Part shown: piece after piece, positions 51,910 to 60,608 of the stretch
Position numbering within the stretch: position 1 is the first letter of the stretch
Layout of the letters: every line of letters starts with the position of its first letter
Assembly (NCBI GenBank): GCA_029243485.1
Contig: JAQWRY010000086.1
Span: 62,001-126,000 of the forward strand
Reading direction: 5' to 3'
DNA: 64,000 nt
Origin: Candidatus Binatia bacterium
Lineage (GTDB): Bacteria; Desulfobacterota; Binatia; UBA12015
Translations under genes and position numbers: made by a program
Notes under the pieces: model-generated
What the model was told of the DNA's origin: nothing
Databases searched by the model: none
Seen by the model: only the letters and a program-made list of their open reading frames with translations

Positions 51910-52251
51910 ATGGAAATCAACGAAGAGAAGGTTCACGAGTTCGGAGGCAAGGCGATGGGCGACCTGGGCGCGGCCCTGACCACGTCACTGGTTGTCATCG
52001 GCGGCAAGCTCGGCCTGTACCGGGCGATGGCCTGCGGTCAGCCGACCACCTCTGACCGGCTCGCCGAGCGCACCGACACGAACGAGCGCTTCTTCCGACG
52101 GGGCTACAATGCGAACCTCGTCGAATCGTGGATCCCCGCGCTCGAAGGCGCCCAGAAGAAGCTCGGTTCCATCGACGCTTCGCGCGGGCCGCCAGCCAAG
52201 AAAGAGGTCGTCATGGAAGCGAACGAAAAATGGGTGCTGTCGGTCACCTAA
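51910..52251 (+). pseudogene. internally deleted SAM-dependent methyltransferase remnant
   Basis: This reading frame of 113 codons begins like the winged-helix N-domain of a large class I methyltransferase group: MEINEEKVHEFGGKAMGDLG, VVIGGKLGLYRAMACGQP and LAERTDTNERF. It then jumps to GYNANLVESWIPALEGAQKKL, which in intact proteins lies just before the SAM-binding glycine motif. That motif and nearly the whole catalytic domain are missing. The remaining tail (about 25 residues) is unrelated or out of frame. It is open from start to stop but cannot bind SAM. Confidence 0.7.
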
Positions 52252-52357
52252 TCGCTGGTCCACCTGATGGGATCGTGGGCGCTCTTCGCTGCCTTCACGA
52301 CAGCCCCCTGAGGTAACCGGCTTGACCACGGCTCACACTGCGCGCGAATGTCGCAGG

Positions 52358-54598
52358 ATGAGCACCTCACCCGTCACGCACCTCCGCACCTGCCCTCTGT
52401 GCGAGGCCATGTGCGGTCTCGAAGTCACGGTCGAGGGCGACCAAGTCACGGGAATTCGCCCCGACAAGGACGACGTTTGGAGTCGAGGATACGTCTGCCC
52501 GAAGGGCCCCGTCCTCGGCGATCTTCACCACGATCCCGATCGACTCCGCGCACCGCTCGTCCGCAACGGTGACGACTGGAAGGAGGTCGGGTGGGACGAG
52601 GCGTTCGAGACCATCGCCGAACGCCTCCATCCGGTGATCGAGAAGCACGGGATCGGCGCCGTCACGGCGTACATCGGGAATCCGACCGCGCACAACTTCT
52701 CGCTCTCGCGCTACGTCGGCGCCTTCATGCCGATGTCGACCCTGCCCATCATCTACTCGGCAGGCACCGTCGACCAGTGGCCGAAGAACGTTTCGAGCGC
52801 TCTCATGTACGGCGGCATGTGGAGCATCCCGGTGCCCGACATCGATCGCACCGACTTCTTCCTGGTTATGGGAGCGAACCCGAGCGCCTCTCAAGGGAGC
52901 CTGCTCGCCGCCGCGGACGTGCTCGGGCGCATGGACGCGATTCGAGAGCGCGGAGGCAAGATCGTCGTGATCGACCCCCGGCGAACCGGGACCGCGGACC
53001 ACGCGGACGAGTGGATCCCGATCCGACCCGGAACCGACGCGGCGTTGCTCGCGGCCATCGTGAATGTGCTTTTCGCCGAAGGACTCGTCGACCTCGGGCG
53101 ACTCGCGCCCCTCACCGCCGGCCTGGACGACGTCGAGCGCCTCTGTCGTCCGTTCACACCCGAACGCGTCGCAGCGACCTGTTCGATCTCCGCCGAAGCG
53201 ATCTACGGACTCGCGCGCGACCTCGCCCAGGCGAAGACGGCCGCCGTCTACGGCAGGATCGGAACCTGCAACCAGGAGTTCGGCACACTCGCCTCTTGGC
53301 TCGTCGACGTCGTGAACATCCTCACGGGCAACTTCGATCGCCCCGGCGGTGCAATGTTCTCGAACCCGGTCGCCTGGTCACTCACAAGCCTGCATCCACC
53401 CGACCAACCGCCCGGCTTCGAGTTCGGCCGGTGGAAGAGCCGCGTGCGCGGTGCCCCCGAAGTGCTTGGCCAATTCCCGGTGTCGTGCCTCGCCGAGGAG
53501 ATCGCCACCCCGGGCGAAGGGCAGATCCGAGCCTTGATCACGATCGCCGGAAACCCCGTGATCAGCGCGCCCGACGCGGGCAAGCTCGACGCCGCCCTGC
53601 CTCAGCTCGACTGCATGGTGTCCGTCGACAACTACCTGAACGAGACGACCCGACACGCCGACGTGATCCTCCCGGGGCTCTCACCGTTCGAGCAGCCGCA
53701 CTACGACGAGCTCCTTTGGGCGTGGGCGGTCCGGAATGCCGCGAACTACTCGGGTGCGATCTTCCCACCTGAACCGGGGCGCCTTGCCGAGTGGGAGACG
53801 CTGCTCAAACTCGCCGCCGTGATCTCGGGGGCGAAACCCGCCGAGGTCGATCCGCACGTCCTGGACGATCTCTATTTCGGCGGCCTGGTCGGCGTCGTCG
53901 CCGCGAACGAGAAGTCGAGGATCGCCGGCCGCGATGCAAACGAGATCGTCGCCATGACCGACGGGAACGGTCCCGACCGCTTGCTCGACTTCTCGATCCG
54001 CTCGGGACCCTTTGGGGATCTCTACGGGCGGAATCCCGACGGGCTCACCCTGGCGAAGGTTCGAGACCAACCGCACGGCATCGACATGGGCGCGCTCGAG
54101 CCAAGGGTCGAGGAGATCCTCCGAACGCCATCGGGGAAGATCGAGCTCGCGCCTGCGTACATCACCGGCGACCTACCGCGACTCGAGGAGCGGCTCGCCC
54201 GCGAGGACCATGGGCTGGTCCTCGTGAGCCGCCGCCACCTTCGGTCCAACAACTCTTGGATGCACAATCTCGAGAAGCTCGTTCGGGGCCGCGACCGCTG
54301 CACTCTCCTGATCCACCCCGACGATGCCGCCCGCGCCGGCGTGGCCGAAGGCGACCAGGCGCGCGTGTCGTCCAAGGCCGGATCGATCGAGGCACCGGTG
54401 GAGGTCAGCGACGAGATGATGCCGGGAGTCGTTTGTCTCCCGCACGGGTGGGGCCACGACCGCAGCGGCATTCAAATGGACGTCGCGGCCCGACACGCCG
54501 GGGTGAACAACAACCTACTTGCACCTGGTGACCTGATCGACGTGCCATCGGGGAACGCGATCGTAAACGGAATTCCGGTTGAGGTGACGCCCGCCTGA
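52358..54598 (+). CDS. molybdopterin-dependent oxidoreductase 2, soluble
   Basis: This DMSO reductase superfamily enzyme has 746 residues. The [4Fe-4S] ligands are CPLCEAMCGLE and the Cys of YVCPKG. Cofactor blocks include FFLVMGANPSASQGSL, VVIDPRRTGTADHADEWIPIRPGTD and, in the C-terminal domain, VSRRHLRSNNSWMHN and VCLPHGWGHDRSGIQM. It has no export signal and no adjacent partner subunit. It is distinct from the enzyme at 28905 but shares size and architecture; both resemble assimilatory-type or uncharacterised cytoplasmic oxidoreductases. The ATG at 52358 was preferred to TTG at 52322. Substrate unknown. Confidence 0.9.
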   Translation: MSTSPVTHLRTCPLCEAMCGLEVTVEGDQVTGIRPDKDDVWSRGYVCPKGPVLGDLHHDPDRLRAPLVRNGDDWKEVGWDEAFETIAERLHPVIEKHGIGAVTAYIGNPTAHNFSLSRYVGAFMPMSTLPIIYSAGTVDQWPKNVSSALMYGGMWSIPVPDIDRTDFFLVMGANPSASQGSLLAAADVLGRMDAIRERGGKIVVIDPRRTGTADHADEWIPIRPGTDAALLAAIVNVLFAEGLVDLGRLAPLTAGLDDVERLCRPFTPERVAATCSISAEAIYGLARDLAQAKTAAVYGRIGTCNQEFGTLASWLVDVVNILTGNFDRPGGAMFSNPVAWSLTSLHPPDQPPGFEFGRWKSRVRGAPEVLGQFPVSCLAEEIATPGEGQIRALITIAGNPVISAPDAGKLDAALPQLDCMVSVDNYLNETTRHADVILPGLSPFEQPHYDELLWAWAVRNAANYSGAIFPPEPGRLAEWETLLKLAAVISGAKPAEVDPHVLDDLYFGGLVGVVAANEKSRIAGRDANEIVAMTDGNGPDRLLDFSIRSGPFGDLYGRNPDGLTLAKVRDQPHGIDMGALEPRVEEILRTPSGKIELAPAYITGDLPRLEERLAREDHGLVLVSRRHLRSNNSWMHNLEKLVRGRDRCTLLIHPDDAARAGVAEGDQARVSSKAGSIEAPVEVSDEMMPGVVCLPHGWGHDRSGIQMDVAARHAGVNNNLLAPGDLIDVPSGNAIVNGIPVEVTPA

Positions 54599-54605
54599 AC
54601 CGAGC

Positions 54606-54640
54606 GTAGGAGCCTGACCTAAGACGGGGCAGGCTCCTAC
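54606..54640. terminator. bidirectional terminator hairpin between convergent genes
   Basis: GTAGGAGCCTG (54606-54616) and CAGGCTCCTAC (54630-54640) are perfect 11-base complements. They lie 7 bases after the oxidoreductase stop, and the right arm includes the stop codon of the GH20 gene. A second perfect repeat, CTCGCCG-TATT-CGGCGAG, lies at 54640-54657 inside the end of that gene. Confidence 0.65.
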
Positions 54641-56427
54641 TCGCCGTATTCGGCGAGAGTCCCCTCCAGCCGCCCAAGGGACTCACGCAGCCCGCCCGGG
54701 CGGCTGCGCTCGAGCCACGCGCTGCGCTGCAGGTCGATTGCCTCTGCAAGGTCGGTTCGCAATTCGGCGACCGGCGGGGCGTCGAAGCCGGTCTGGCGCG
54801 CACTCCGCCAAGCGCCGTGGCGCGCGAGCCGCGCCGCCGCGATGAGCTCGCGCTGAACGATCTCACCATCCACCCCGCGAGGCTCTGCAGCGGCGATCGT
54901 CGCCATGATCTCGTCGAGCTCCTCGACGACGGCGGTGAGGCCCTTCTCGCTCGGACTCCCCATGAGGCGCGCGAGGAACGAGAGGCCTCCGCCCAGCAGT
55001 TGGTAGTGGAGCACGCTCCCGTTCATCGGCTCGACGCCGGTCTTCGCCGACAGACCGCCCGCGGCCTCGAGGGCACCGGCGAGGCAGCCCGTGCCGTCGA
55101 GAAAGATCTCGGAGTCGAGGAACGCGGAGGTCTCGACATCGCGATTCGTTTCCGTGCACCAACTCACCGCACCGCCGTAGGCGATCGGCGGGAAGCTCAC
55201 CGACGGGGGCTGAAGGTGGCCGCTGTCTCCCCAGTCGGTGATCAGATAGCCGCACGCACCGTTCGCAAGCCCCTCCTCCGCGGCATCGAGTAGGTTCCCG
55301 CGGGCATTGGGAAGGCGCCCGACGAGCGAGTTCCAGCTCGAGGTCCCCGGGCAAACCCAAAACGGGAATCCGGCCTCTGCGAACGGAGGCACGTGCCCGA
55401 CGAAACCCCGCATCACCTCGCGGGTGATCCCGAAGTCGCCGAGCATTTCGAACAGTTCGGAAGGCAGCTTGTCGGGATCCGTCGGCGCCTCGTAGTGCCA
55501 CGCGAGCGCCGTCGTATTGGTCTGGGGGATCTTCGCGATGAACTCCGGAGCATCGCGCACGATGTCCCCCCAGAAGAGGGCCTTCTTTCCGCGACCGTGA
55601 ACGGACGCAAGAATCCGATTCAGGAAATCGACGTACACGGCGCCCCTGCCGCGATTCGCGACTTCCGCACTCGAGGCCCCGCGGCCGAGCTCGAACGTCT
55701 CGTCGCAGTTCACGTTGACGGTGTCGCTCGTAAACTCGCGGAGGAGCTCGGCAAACAGGCCGTCGACGAACGCCAGGCTCTCATCCGTGGGCGCCAATAC
55801 GCCCGGAGATTGGGTCCGGCCAAAGCGGGTCTGCCAGCCTTCGGGGGCTTCGGCCAGCCCTCGATACTCGTCGTGCTTCAACCAGCGCTCCATGTGTCCG
55901 AACGCATTCTGGTTCGCAACCAGCTCGATTCCGTGGCTCGAACAGCACTCGTCCAACCAGCGGACGTCTTGCGCAGTGATCGGCGAGGCATCGCGCCAGA
56001 CCACCTCGTGCTGCCCGTAGGCGAAAGTGTGCTCGGTGTAGAGCTGTAGGTGATTGATGCGAACGCGGCTGAGCAGCCCCACGATACGTTCCAGCGTGGC
56101 TCGGGTCGGGACCCGATCGCGACTGACGTCGAGCATGTATCCGCGGACCGGGAAGTCCGGGCTGTCTCGGACCACGAGGCCCGGGAGCAACGCTCCGCCA
56201 TGGGCACGGATCTGGTCGAGTGTCTGAAGCGCATAACGCTTCCCGTTTTCATCGGCGTGCCGGATATCGACGCCAGCCGCCGAGATCGAAAGCGAGTACG
56301 CCTCCGCTTCCATCCGGACATCGACCTCGAAACGTGGCGCGAATGCGTCCGCGGAACAACCTTCCCCCGTCGTCTCCAAGCTTCGTGGCCGAGGGAACAA
56401 CCGCAATTCGTTAGCGTCACTGCCCAT
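54637..56427 (-). CDS. beta-N-acetylhexosaminidase-like glycoside hydrolase (GH20)
   Basis: This 596-residue protein has the GH20 arrangement: a small N-terminal domain (LFPRPRSLE), then a TIM barrel from about residue 105 with FPVRGYMLDVSRDRVPT, NHLQLYTEHTFAYG and the catalytic Asp-Glu pair in VNVNCDETFELG. Later come ALFWGDIV and CGYLITDWGDSGH. GH20 enzymes release terminal GlcNAc or GalNAc by substrate-assisted catalysis. There is no signal peptide, so it would act in the cytoplasm, for instance on imported oligosaccharides or recycled wall sugars. The C-terminal 150 residues are helical and of unknown role. Confidence 0.85.
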   Translation of the reverse strand: MGSDANELRLFPRPRSLETTGEGCSADAFAPRFEVDVRMEAEAYSLSISAAGVDIRHADENGKRYALQTLDQIRAHGGALLPGLVVRDSPDFPVRGYMLDVSRDRVPTRATLERIVGLLSRVRINHLQLYTEHTFAYGQHEVVWRDASPITAQDVRWLDECCSSHGIELVANQNAFGHMERWLKHDEYRGLAEAPEGWQTRFGRTQSPGVLAPTDESLAFVDGLFAELLREFTSDTVNVNCDETFELGRGASSAEVANRGRGAVYVDFLNRILASVHGRGKKALFWGDIVRDAPEFIAKIPQTNTTALAWHYEAPTDPDKLPSELFEMLGDFGITREVMRGFVGHVPPFAEAGFPFWVCPGTSSWNSLVGRLPNARGNLLDAAEEGLANGACGYLITDWGDSGHLQPPSVSFPPIAYGGAVSWCTETNRDVETSAFLDSEIFLDGTGCLAGALEAAGGLSAKTGVEPMNGSVLHYQLLGGGLSFLARLMGSPSEKGLTAVVEELDEIMATIAAAEPRGVDGEIVQRELIAAARLARHGAWRSARQTGFDAPPVAELRTDLAEAIDLQRSAWLERSRPGGLRESLGRLEGTLAEYGE

Positions 56428-56583
56428 GACGCACTTTGTACCGCGGGGGCGATGAAACGACCAGCCAGTTCAGCCCAAAGGGCGTCGGGATTGCATTAGC
56501 TTGACAATTCGCCGACGCTATTTCGTTGAATCGGCCGTGGACGTATGTTGACTTGCCAAGGCTCGGGTTCTGGAGGGAGATCG
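56428..56583. promoter_or_regulatory. divergent GH20/WS-DGAT promoter region
   Basis: This 156-base divergent region includes a consensus-like TTGACA at 56501-56506 on the plus strand, but no matching -10 at normal spacing. A GGAGGGAG site precedes the WS/DGAT start. Confidence 0.35.
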
Positions 56584-58047
56584 ATGTCGTCTTACAATTA
56601 TGATCGCTTGTCCGCGCAGGATTACTCCTTCCTGACGTTCGAAAAGGGTGGCGTGCACATGCACGTCGCCTCCGTGCAGATCTTCGAAGCGGGCCCTATG
56701 CGTACTGAGAGCGGAGGCGTCAACATCCGGGCGATCCGCAAGGCCACCGAGTCCGTCCTGCACCTCATCCCGCGCTACCGACAACGTCTCGCGTGGACGC
56801 CGGTCGAAGGACGGCCGGTGTGGGTCGACGATGCGGAGTTCAATCTCGGCTACCACATCCGCCACACGAGCCTACCGCGGCCGGGCGATACCGAGCAGCT
56901 GAAGCACCTGGCCGCGCGCATCATGTCGCAGCCGCTCGATCGCACACGCCCGCTGTGGGAGTCGTGGGTCGTCGAAGGCCTCGAGGGCGGAGACCGTTTC
57001 GCCATCGTGAGCAAGATGCACCACTGCATGATGGACGGCAGCTCCGGTGTCGATCTGGCGCACATCCTCCTCTCCCCGGTTCCCCAGACCGATACCCCGA
57101 AGCCGGTGGCGTACATCCCACGGCCCGTTCCGACCGGCTACGAACTTCTGCGGGACTCGGTCGGCCGTGCTCTGAGCGCCCCGATTGAAGCTGTCCACGG
57201 TCTCCAGGAATTCGCCAACGCCAGCGCTGACCTCCGCGACGAGCTCCGCGTACGCATCGACGCGCTGCGCGAGCTCGCGGGCTGGGTCGTGAAGGGGGCA
57301 TCCGACACCCCGATGAACGGGAAGCTCGGCCCCCACCGGCGGTTCGATTGGCTGACCATGCCTCTCGACGACGTGAAGGCCCTCAGCAAGCGCCTTCACT
57401 GCACCGTGAACGACGTGATCCTCGCGACCGTCAGCGGCGCCGTGCGGACCTTCCTGATCCATCGTCGGGTCGACCCGGAACGGATCGATTTCCGTGTCTC
57501 CGCGCCCGTGAGCGTCCGCCGCGAAGAAGACCGCGGCAAGATGGGCAACCACGTATCGTCATGGATCGTGAGGCTGCCCATCGACCTGTCCGACCCGCTG
57601 GACCGCCTTCGCGGAATTCACGCCATCACCCAGGATCTCAAGGCCTCGAACCAGGCGCTCGGCGTCGAGATGATGATGGCGATGGCCGAGTGGACGCCTT
57701 CGGTCGTGCTCTCGCTCGGGGCGCGCGCGGCGTCGGGCCCCATCAACATGATCGTGACGAACGTCCCCGGGCCGCAGATTCCGCTGTATCTACTCGGCGC
57801 TCGGCTCCTCGAGGCCTTCCCTCTCGTGCCCCTGCTCGAGAATACGGGCCTCGGAATCGCACTGTTCAGCTACGACGGGCGGCTCTGCTGGGGGTTCAAC
57901 GGAGAATACGAGCGGCTGGCCGACATGCGACGCTTCGTCGAGGCGGTCCAGGCGGCGTTCGAGGAACTCCGCGCGGCCGCGCCCGCCCCCAAAGAGCCCG
58001 CAGCGGTCGTCGAAGAACCGCAGTCGCGCGTGGCGGCCGCGAAGTAG
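56584..58047 (+). CDS. wax ester synthase/diacylglycerol acyltransferase (WS/DGAT) 2
   Basis: This second WS/DGAT has 487 residues. The motif HHCMMDG (HHxxxDG) is near residue 149. PLWESWVVEGLEGG, CTVNDVILATVSGAVR and NVPGPQIPLYLLGARLL are family landmarks. It shows the actinobacterial-type layout more clearly than the enzyme at 45558. The start was set at ATG 56584 (MSSYNYDRLSAQDY), preceded by GGAGGGAG. Together with the other copy it points to capacity for wax ester or triacylglycerol storage. The downstream esterase gene is convergent. Confidence 0.93.
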   Translation: MSSYNYDRLSAQDYSFLTFEKGGVHMHVASVQIFEAGPMRTESGGVNIRAIRKATESVLHLIPRYRQRLAWTPVEGRPVWVDDAEFNLGYHIRHTSLPRPGDTEQLKHLAARIMSQPLDRTRPLWESWVVEGLEGGDRFAIVSKMHHCMMDGSSGVDLAHILLSPVPQTDTPKPVAYIPRPVPTGYELLRDSVGRALSAPIEAVHGLQEFANASADLRDELRVRIDALRELAGWVVKGASDTPMNGKLGPHRRFDWLTMPLDDVKALSKRLHCTVNDVILATVSGAVRTFLIHRRVDPERIDFRVSAPVSVRREEDRGKMGNHVSSWIVRLPIDLSDPLDRLRGIHAITQDLKASNQALGVEMMMAMAEWTPSVVLSLGARAASGPINMIVTNVPGPQIPLYLLGARLLEAFPLVPLLENTGLGIALFSYDGRLCWGFNGEYERLADMRRFVEAVQAAFEELRAAAPAPKEPAAVVEEPQSRVAAAK

Positions 58048-58055
58048 GGGTCCGC

Positions 58056-59294
58056 TCAGCCGGCTCGGCGCACACCCGGCTGCTGCCGGCTGATCTTGCC
58101 GGCGCGCACGGCCTCCGCGAACACGGTCACCGCTCGCACGGCCTGCGTCGATCGCTCGGAGTGGAAGATCTCGAAGGCATGCTGCGCTTCGTCGAGCTCC
58201 GCGTACAATACGGGGTTCTTCGAGACGTGCTGAAGGTTGTCTACGAACAGCCGGGCCTCCTCGACGAAGACCAGCGAGTCGTGAGTGCCATGGATGACGA
58301 AGAACGGCGGCGCATCCTCATGAATGAGCGATACAGGGCTCGCCGCCTCCCAGCGGTCTCGCTCCGCCACGGGCGAGCACTTCATCACCAGGCGTTCGGC
58401 AAACGGGGTCATTGAGTTCGAGCCCCGAACACCGTTGCGATCGAGGAAGTCGTACACACCGTAAAACGGTACGCAGGCCGCGACGGAGGTATCCACGTGT
58501 TCGAATCCGGGTTGGTACTGCGGATCGTTCTCGGACAGCGCCACCATTGCGGCGAGATGGCCCCCCGCGGATCCACCCGTGACCACGACGAGATTCGGGT
58601 CGGCGCCGTACTCGGCCCCGTTCTCACGAATCCAGGCGAGTGCACGCTTCACATCCACGAGATGGTCGGGCCAGGTCGCCTTGGGGCTGAGACGATAGTT
58701 CGGCGCGAAGCAAACCCACCCGTTGGAGGCGAGATGCGTCATGAGCGGCAAGCCCTGTTGATCCTTCTGTCCGACGGTCCAGGCGCCACCGTGGATCTGG
58801 AGGAGGACGGGGCAGCCTTCAGGACGCGAGGCCGGGCGATAGACGTCGAGGAGGTTGCGCTTCCCCGCTTCGCCGTATGCGATGTCGCGAATCCGCTCGA
58901 CTCTGGAATCCTTGAAGCCGAAGGGTCGCGCGAGGCGGCTGAGCGATGCCCCCGGTTCCGGGCGCGCGAACTCCGCGCCGAGCCCTTCGCCGAGGACCTT
59001 GGCAAAGGTCTCACGCGCTTCGCCAGCTTTGCTCTGGACTCCGAGGAGCCCCCACCACGAGCCGAAGGTCAAAAAGAGACCCAATATGCCCGGCCAGGAG
59101 TCCAGGGCCCCGGCCGCGGCAAACAGCACCGTAGCTAGGGCCTGCCAGGCCAGGTGCACCAGAGCCAGTTCGCTCGTGAGCCACCCGGCAAAGAAATAGG
59201 GCACCAGCGCCGGCCCCAGCCGGAACCGGAAACGCGCACTCAGAGTGAACGCCAGACCAACGATGCTCACCGCCAAAAAGATCCACGAAACCAT
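58056..59294 (-). CDS. membrane-anchored alpha/beta hydrolase (HSL-type esterase)
   Basis: This 412-residue protein has about three membrane segments in the first 95 residues, then an esterase of the hormone-sensitive-lipase type. The oxyanion motif is QIHGGAWTVG, the nucleophile elbow VVTGGSAGGHLAAM, the acid is in IHGTHDSLV and the His in DEAQHAFEIF. The membrane anchor suggests that the active site faces lipids at the inner membrane. It is encoded next to, and convergent with, a WS/DGAT gene, so turnover of neutral lipid is plausible. It lies 65 bases downstream of the Spy-like gene. Confidence 0.88.
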   Translation of the reverse strand: MVSWIFLAVSIVGLAFTLSARFRFRLGPALVPYFFAGWLTSELALVHLAWQALATVLFAAAGALDSWPGILGLFLTFGSWWGLLGVQSKAGEARETFAKVLGEGLGAEFARPEPGASLSRLARPFGFKDSRVERIRDIAYGEAGKRNLLDVYRPASRPEGCPVLLQIHGGAWTVGQKDQQGLPLMTHLASNGWVCFAPNYRLSPKATWPDHLVDVKRALAWIRENGAEYGADPNLVVVTGGSAGGHLAAMVALSENDPQYQPGFEHVDTSVAACVPFYGVYDFLDRNGVRGSNSMTPFAERLVMKCSPVAERDRWEAASPVSLIHEDAPPFFVIHGTHDSLVFVEEARLFVDNLQHVSKNPVLYAELDEAQHAFEIFHSERSTQAVRAVTVFAEAVRAGKISRQQPGVRRAG

Positions 59295-59359
59295 GGGCTG
59301 GAGTATGGCGATCCGTGGGAGCCGTCGCCACGGGGCTGCGAGCCACGCCGAACGACCGC

Positions 59360-59923
59360 TCAGAAGGCCGGTTTGGGACTCGGCGCAGCACCGCTCGGCT
59401 TGCGCCCGTCGCGGCGACTGCGCTCACGGCCGATCTTGCGCTGCAGCTTGATCTTGAGCAACGCGAGACGGGCGCGTTGATCGGTGTTGAGCTTGAGCAT
59501 GTCCTGCATCGATTCGAACAGGGTGTACGGCATCAGAACGAGCTCCTTGTCGATCGCGAGGAACTGATCGGTGAGCTTTCGGATGTCGGGTTCATTCTGG
59601 GGGCTGCGTCCGAGGGCGGTATCGAGTTCGACTTCCGTCACCGCGCGCTGCCCGATCAGATCGTGCCGGCGCTTGTCGAACTTCCGATACTGGCTTGCCA
59701 GGCGAAGGGTCTGGTCCTCGTCGAGGTCGAGCTCCTCCGAGATTCGAAGGACAACCATGGTGCGATTGCGCTTCGGATCCTTGGGCTGCCTACCCTGCGC
59801 GTCGGTCAGGACCGCGGAGCCGAGGCCCACGAGCAGTACGCAGACGAAAAGGTATCGTACCGTTGCAGCGCCCCGTGTGGCGCCAGCCTTTTTCAGTTTC
59901 TGTTTCATGAACGGGAACCTCAT
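59360..59923 (-). CDS. periplasmic Spy/CpxP-like (metal-sensor-like) protein
   Basis: This exported protein has 187 residues, with a signal or anchor (VRYLFVCVLLVGLGSAVLTDAQG). A charged helical region follows with MVVLRISEELDLDEDQTLRLASQYRKF and MLKLNTDQRARLALLKIKLQRK, the LTxxQ-like helices of the Spy/CpxP/CnrX group. It is the third gene of an ECF sigma/anti-sigma set, 10 bases after the anti-sigma stop. By analogy with CnrX it may sense a periplasmic signal for the anti-sigma factor. An alternative start is ATG 59908. Confidence 0.75.
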   Translation of the reverse strand: MRFPFMKQKLKKAGATRGAATVRYLFVCVLLVGLGSAVLTDAQGRQPKDPKRNRTMVVLRISEELDLDEDQTLRLASQYRKFDKRRHDLIGQRAVTEVELDTALGRSPQNEPDIRKLTDQFLAIDKELVLMPYTLFESMQDMLKLNTDQRARLALLKIKLQRKIGRERSRRDGRKPSGAAPSPKPAF

Positions 59924-59933
59924 CGGACGGAAC

Positions 59934-60608
59934 TCAACCCAGACTCGGCGCGGAGCCGAACACGCCCGCGAGGGCGTCCAATTCATCGTCGGTCAGATCT
60001 TCCACCTGCCAATCCGAGTCGGCGATGTCGAGAGCGAAGATGTCGTAACTCGCGAGGAGCCAGGCATCCTGCGAAGCGGCGAGTTCTGCGGGATCCACGT
60101 CTCCGACCGATACGACCTCGATCTTCGGTGCGACGTCGACGTGAGCGACCTGTAGGCGCGGCAGGGGTCGGTCGGGACTCGGGCCAACGACCAAGATGAG
60201 CGCGATTCCGGCGGCGAGGGCCACCACGGTGCCGACCAGGCGCCGACGGCGGGACGCCGGACGAGCCCCGCGCGAGACACCGCTGGGGCGACGGCCCGAT
60301 TCAGCCACACCGACGCGGGCCTTCCATCGACCGCCCGTGAGCCACCCGGCTTCCGGCTCGGCACGAACGGCCGCCATGATCTGCTCAGCACTCGCCGCAA
60401 AGGCGGACTCCGTCGGCAACGCGGCGTCGAGATTGCGGACCTCCTCGAGCAGGGGCGCCGATGCCGGCTCGCAAAGGCCACACTCCTGACACGACTCGAG
60501 GTGCGCGGACGCCCTCTCCATTTCTTCGGCGGTCGGCTCGCGAGCCTCGTCGCCGCACAGACGCTGGAGAAGCTCGGTTGCCACTAGGCACTCCGCGCGC
60601 TCGGTCAC
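59934..60608 (-). CDS. zinc-containing anti-sigma factor
   Basis: This 224-residue membrane protein has the ZAS motif HLESCQECGLC (HxxxCxxC) in the cytoplasmic N-domain, about residues 37-47. A single membrane helix (LVGTVVALAAGIALILVVG) near 140 precedes a short periplasmic part ending in acidic sequence (DSDWQVEDLTDDELDALAG). Such proteins hold an ECF sigma factor at the membrane until a signal releases it. The start is GTG at 60608, overlapping the sigma stop as GTGA, which fixes it. Confidence 0.87.
   Translation of the reverse strand: MTERAECLVATELLQRLCGDEAREPTAEEMERASAHLESCQECGLCEPASAPLLEEVRNLDAALPTESAFAASAEQIMAAVRAEPEAGWLTGGRWKARVGVAESGRRPSGVSRGARPASRRRRLVGTVVALAAGIALILVVGPSPDRPLPRLQVAHVDVAPKIEVVSVGDVDPAELAASQDAWLLASYDIFALDIADSDWQVEDLTDDELDALAGVFGSAPSLG

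Noticed and set aside
56501..56506. Consensus TTGACA upstream of the second WS/DGAT gene
   Set aside because: No -10 element at 15-19 bases downstream, so it was not called as a defined promoter.
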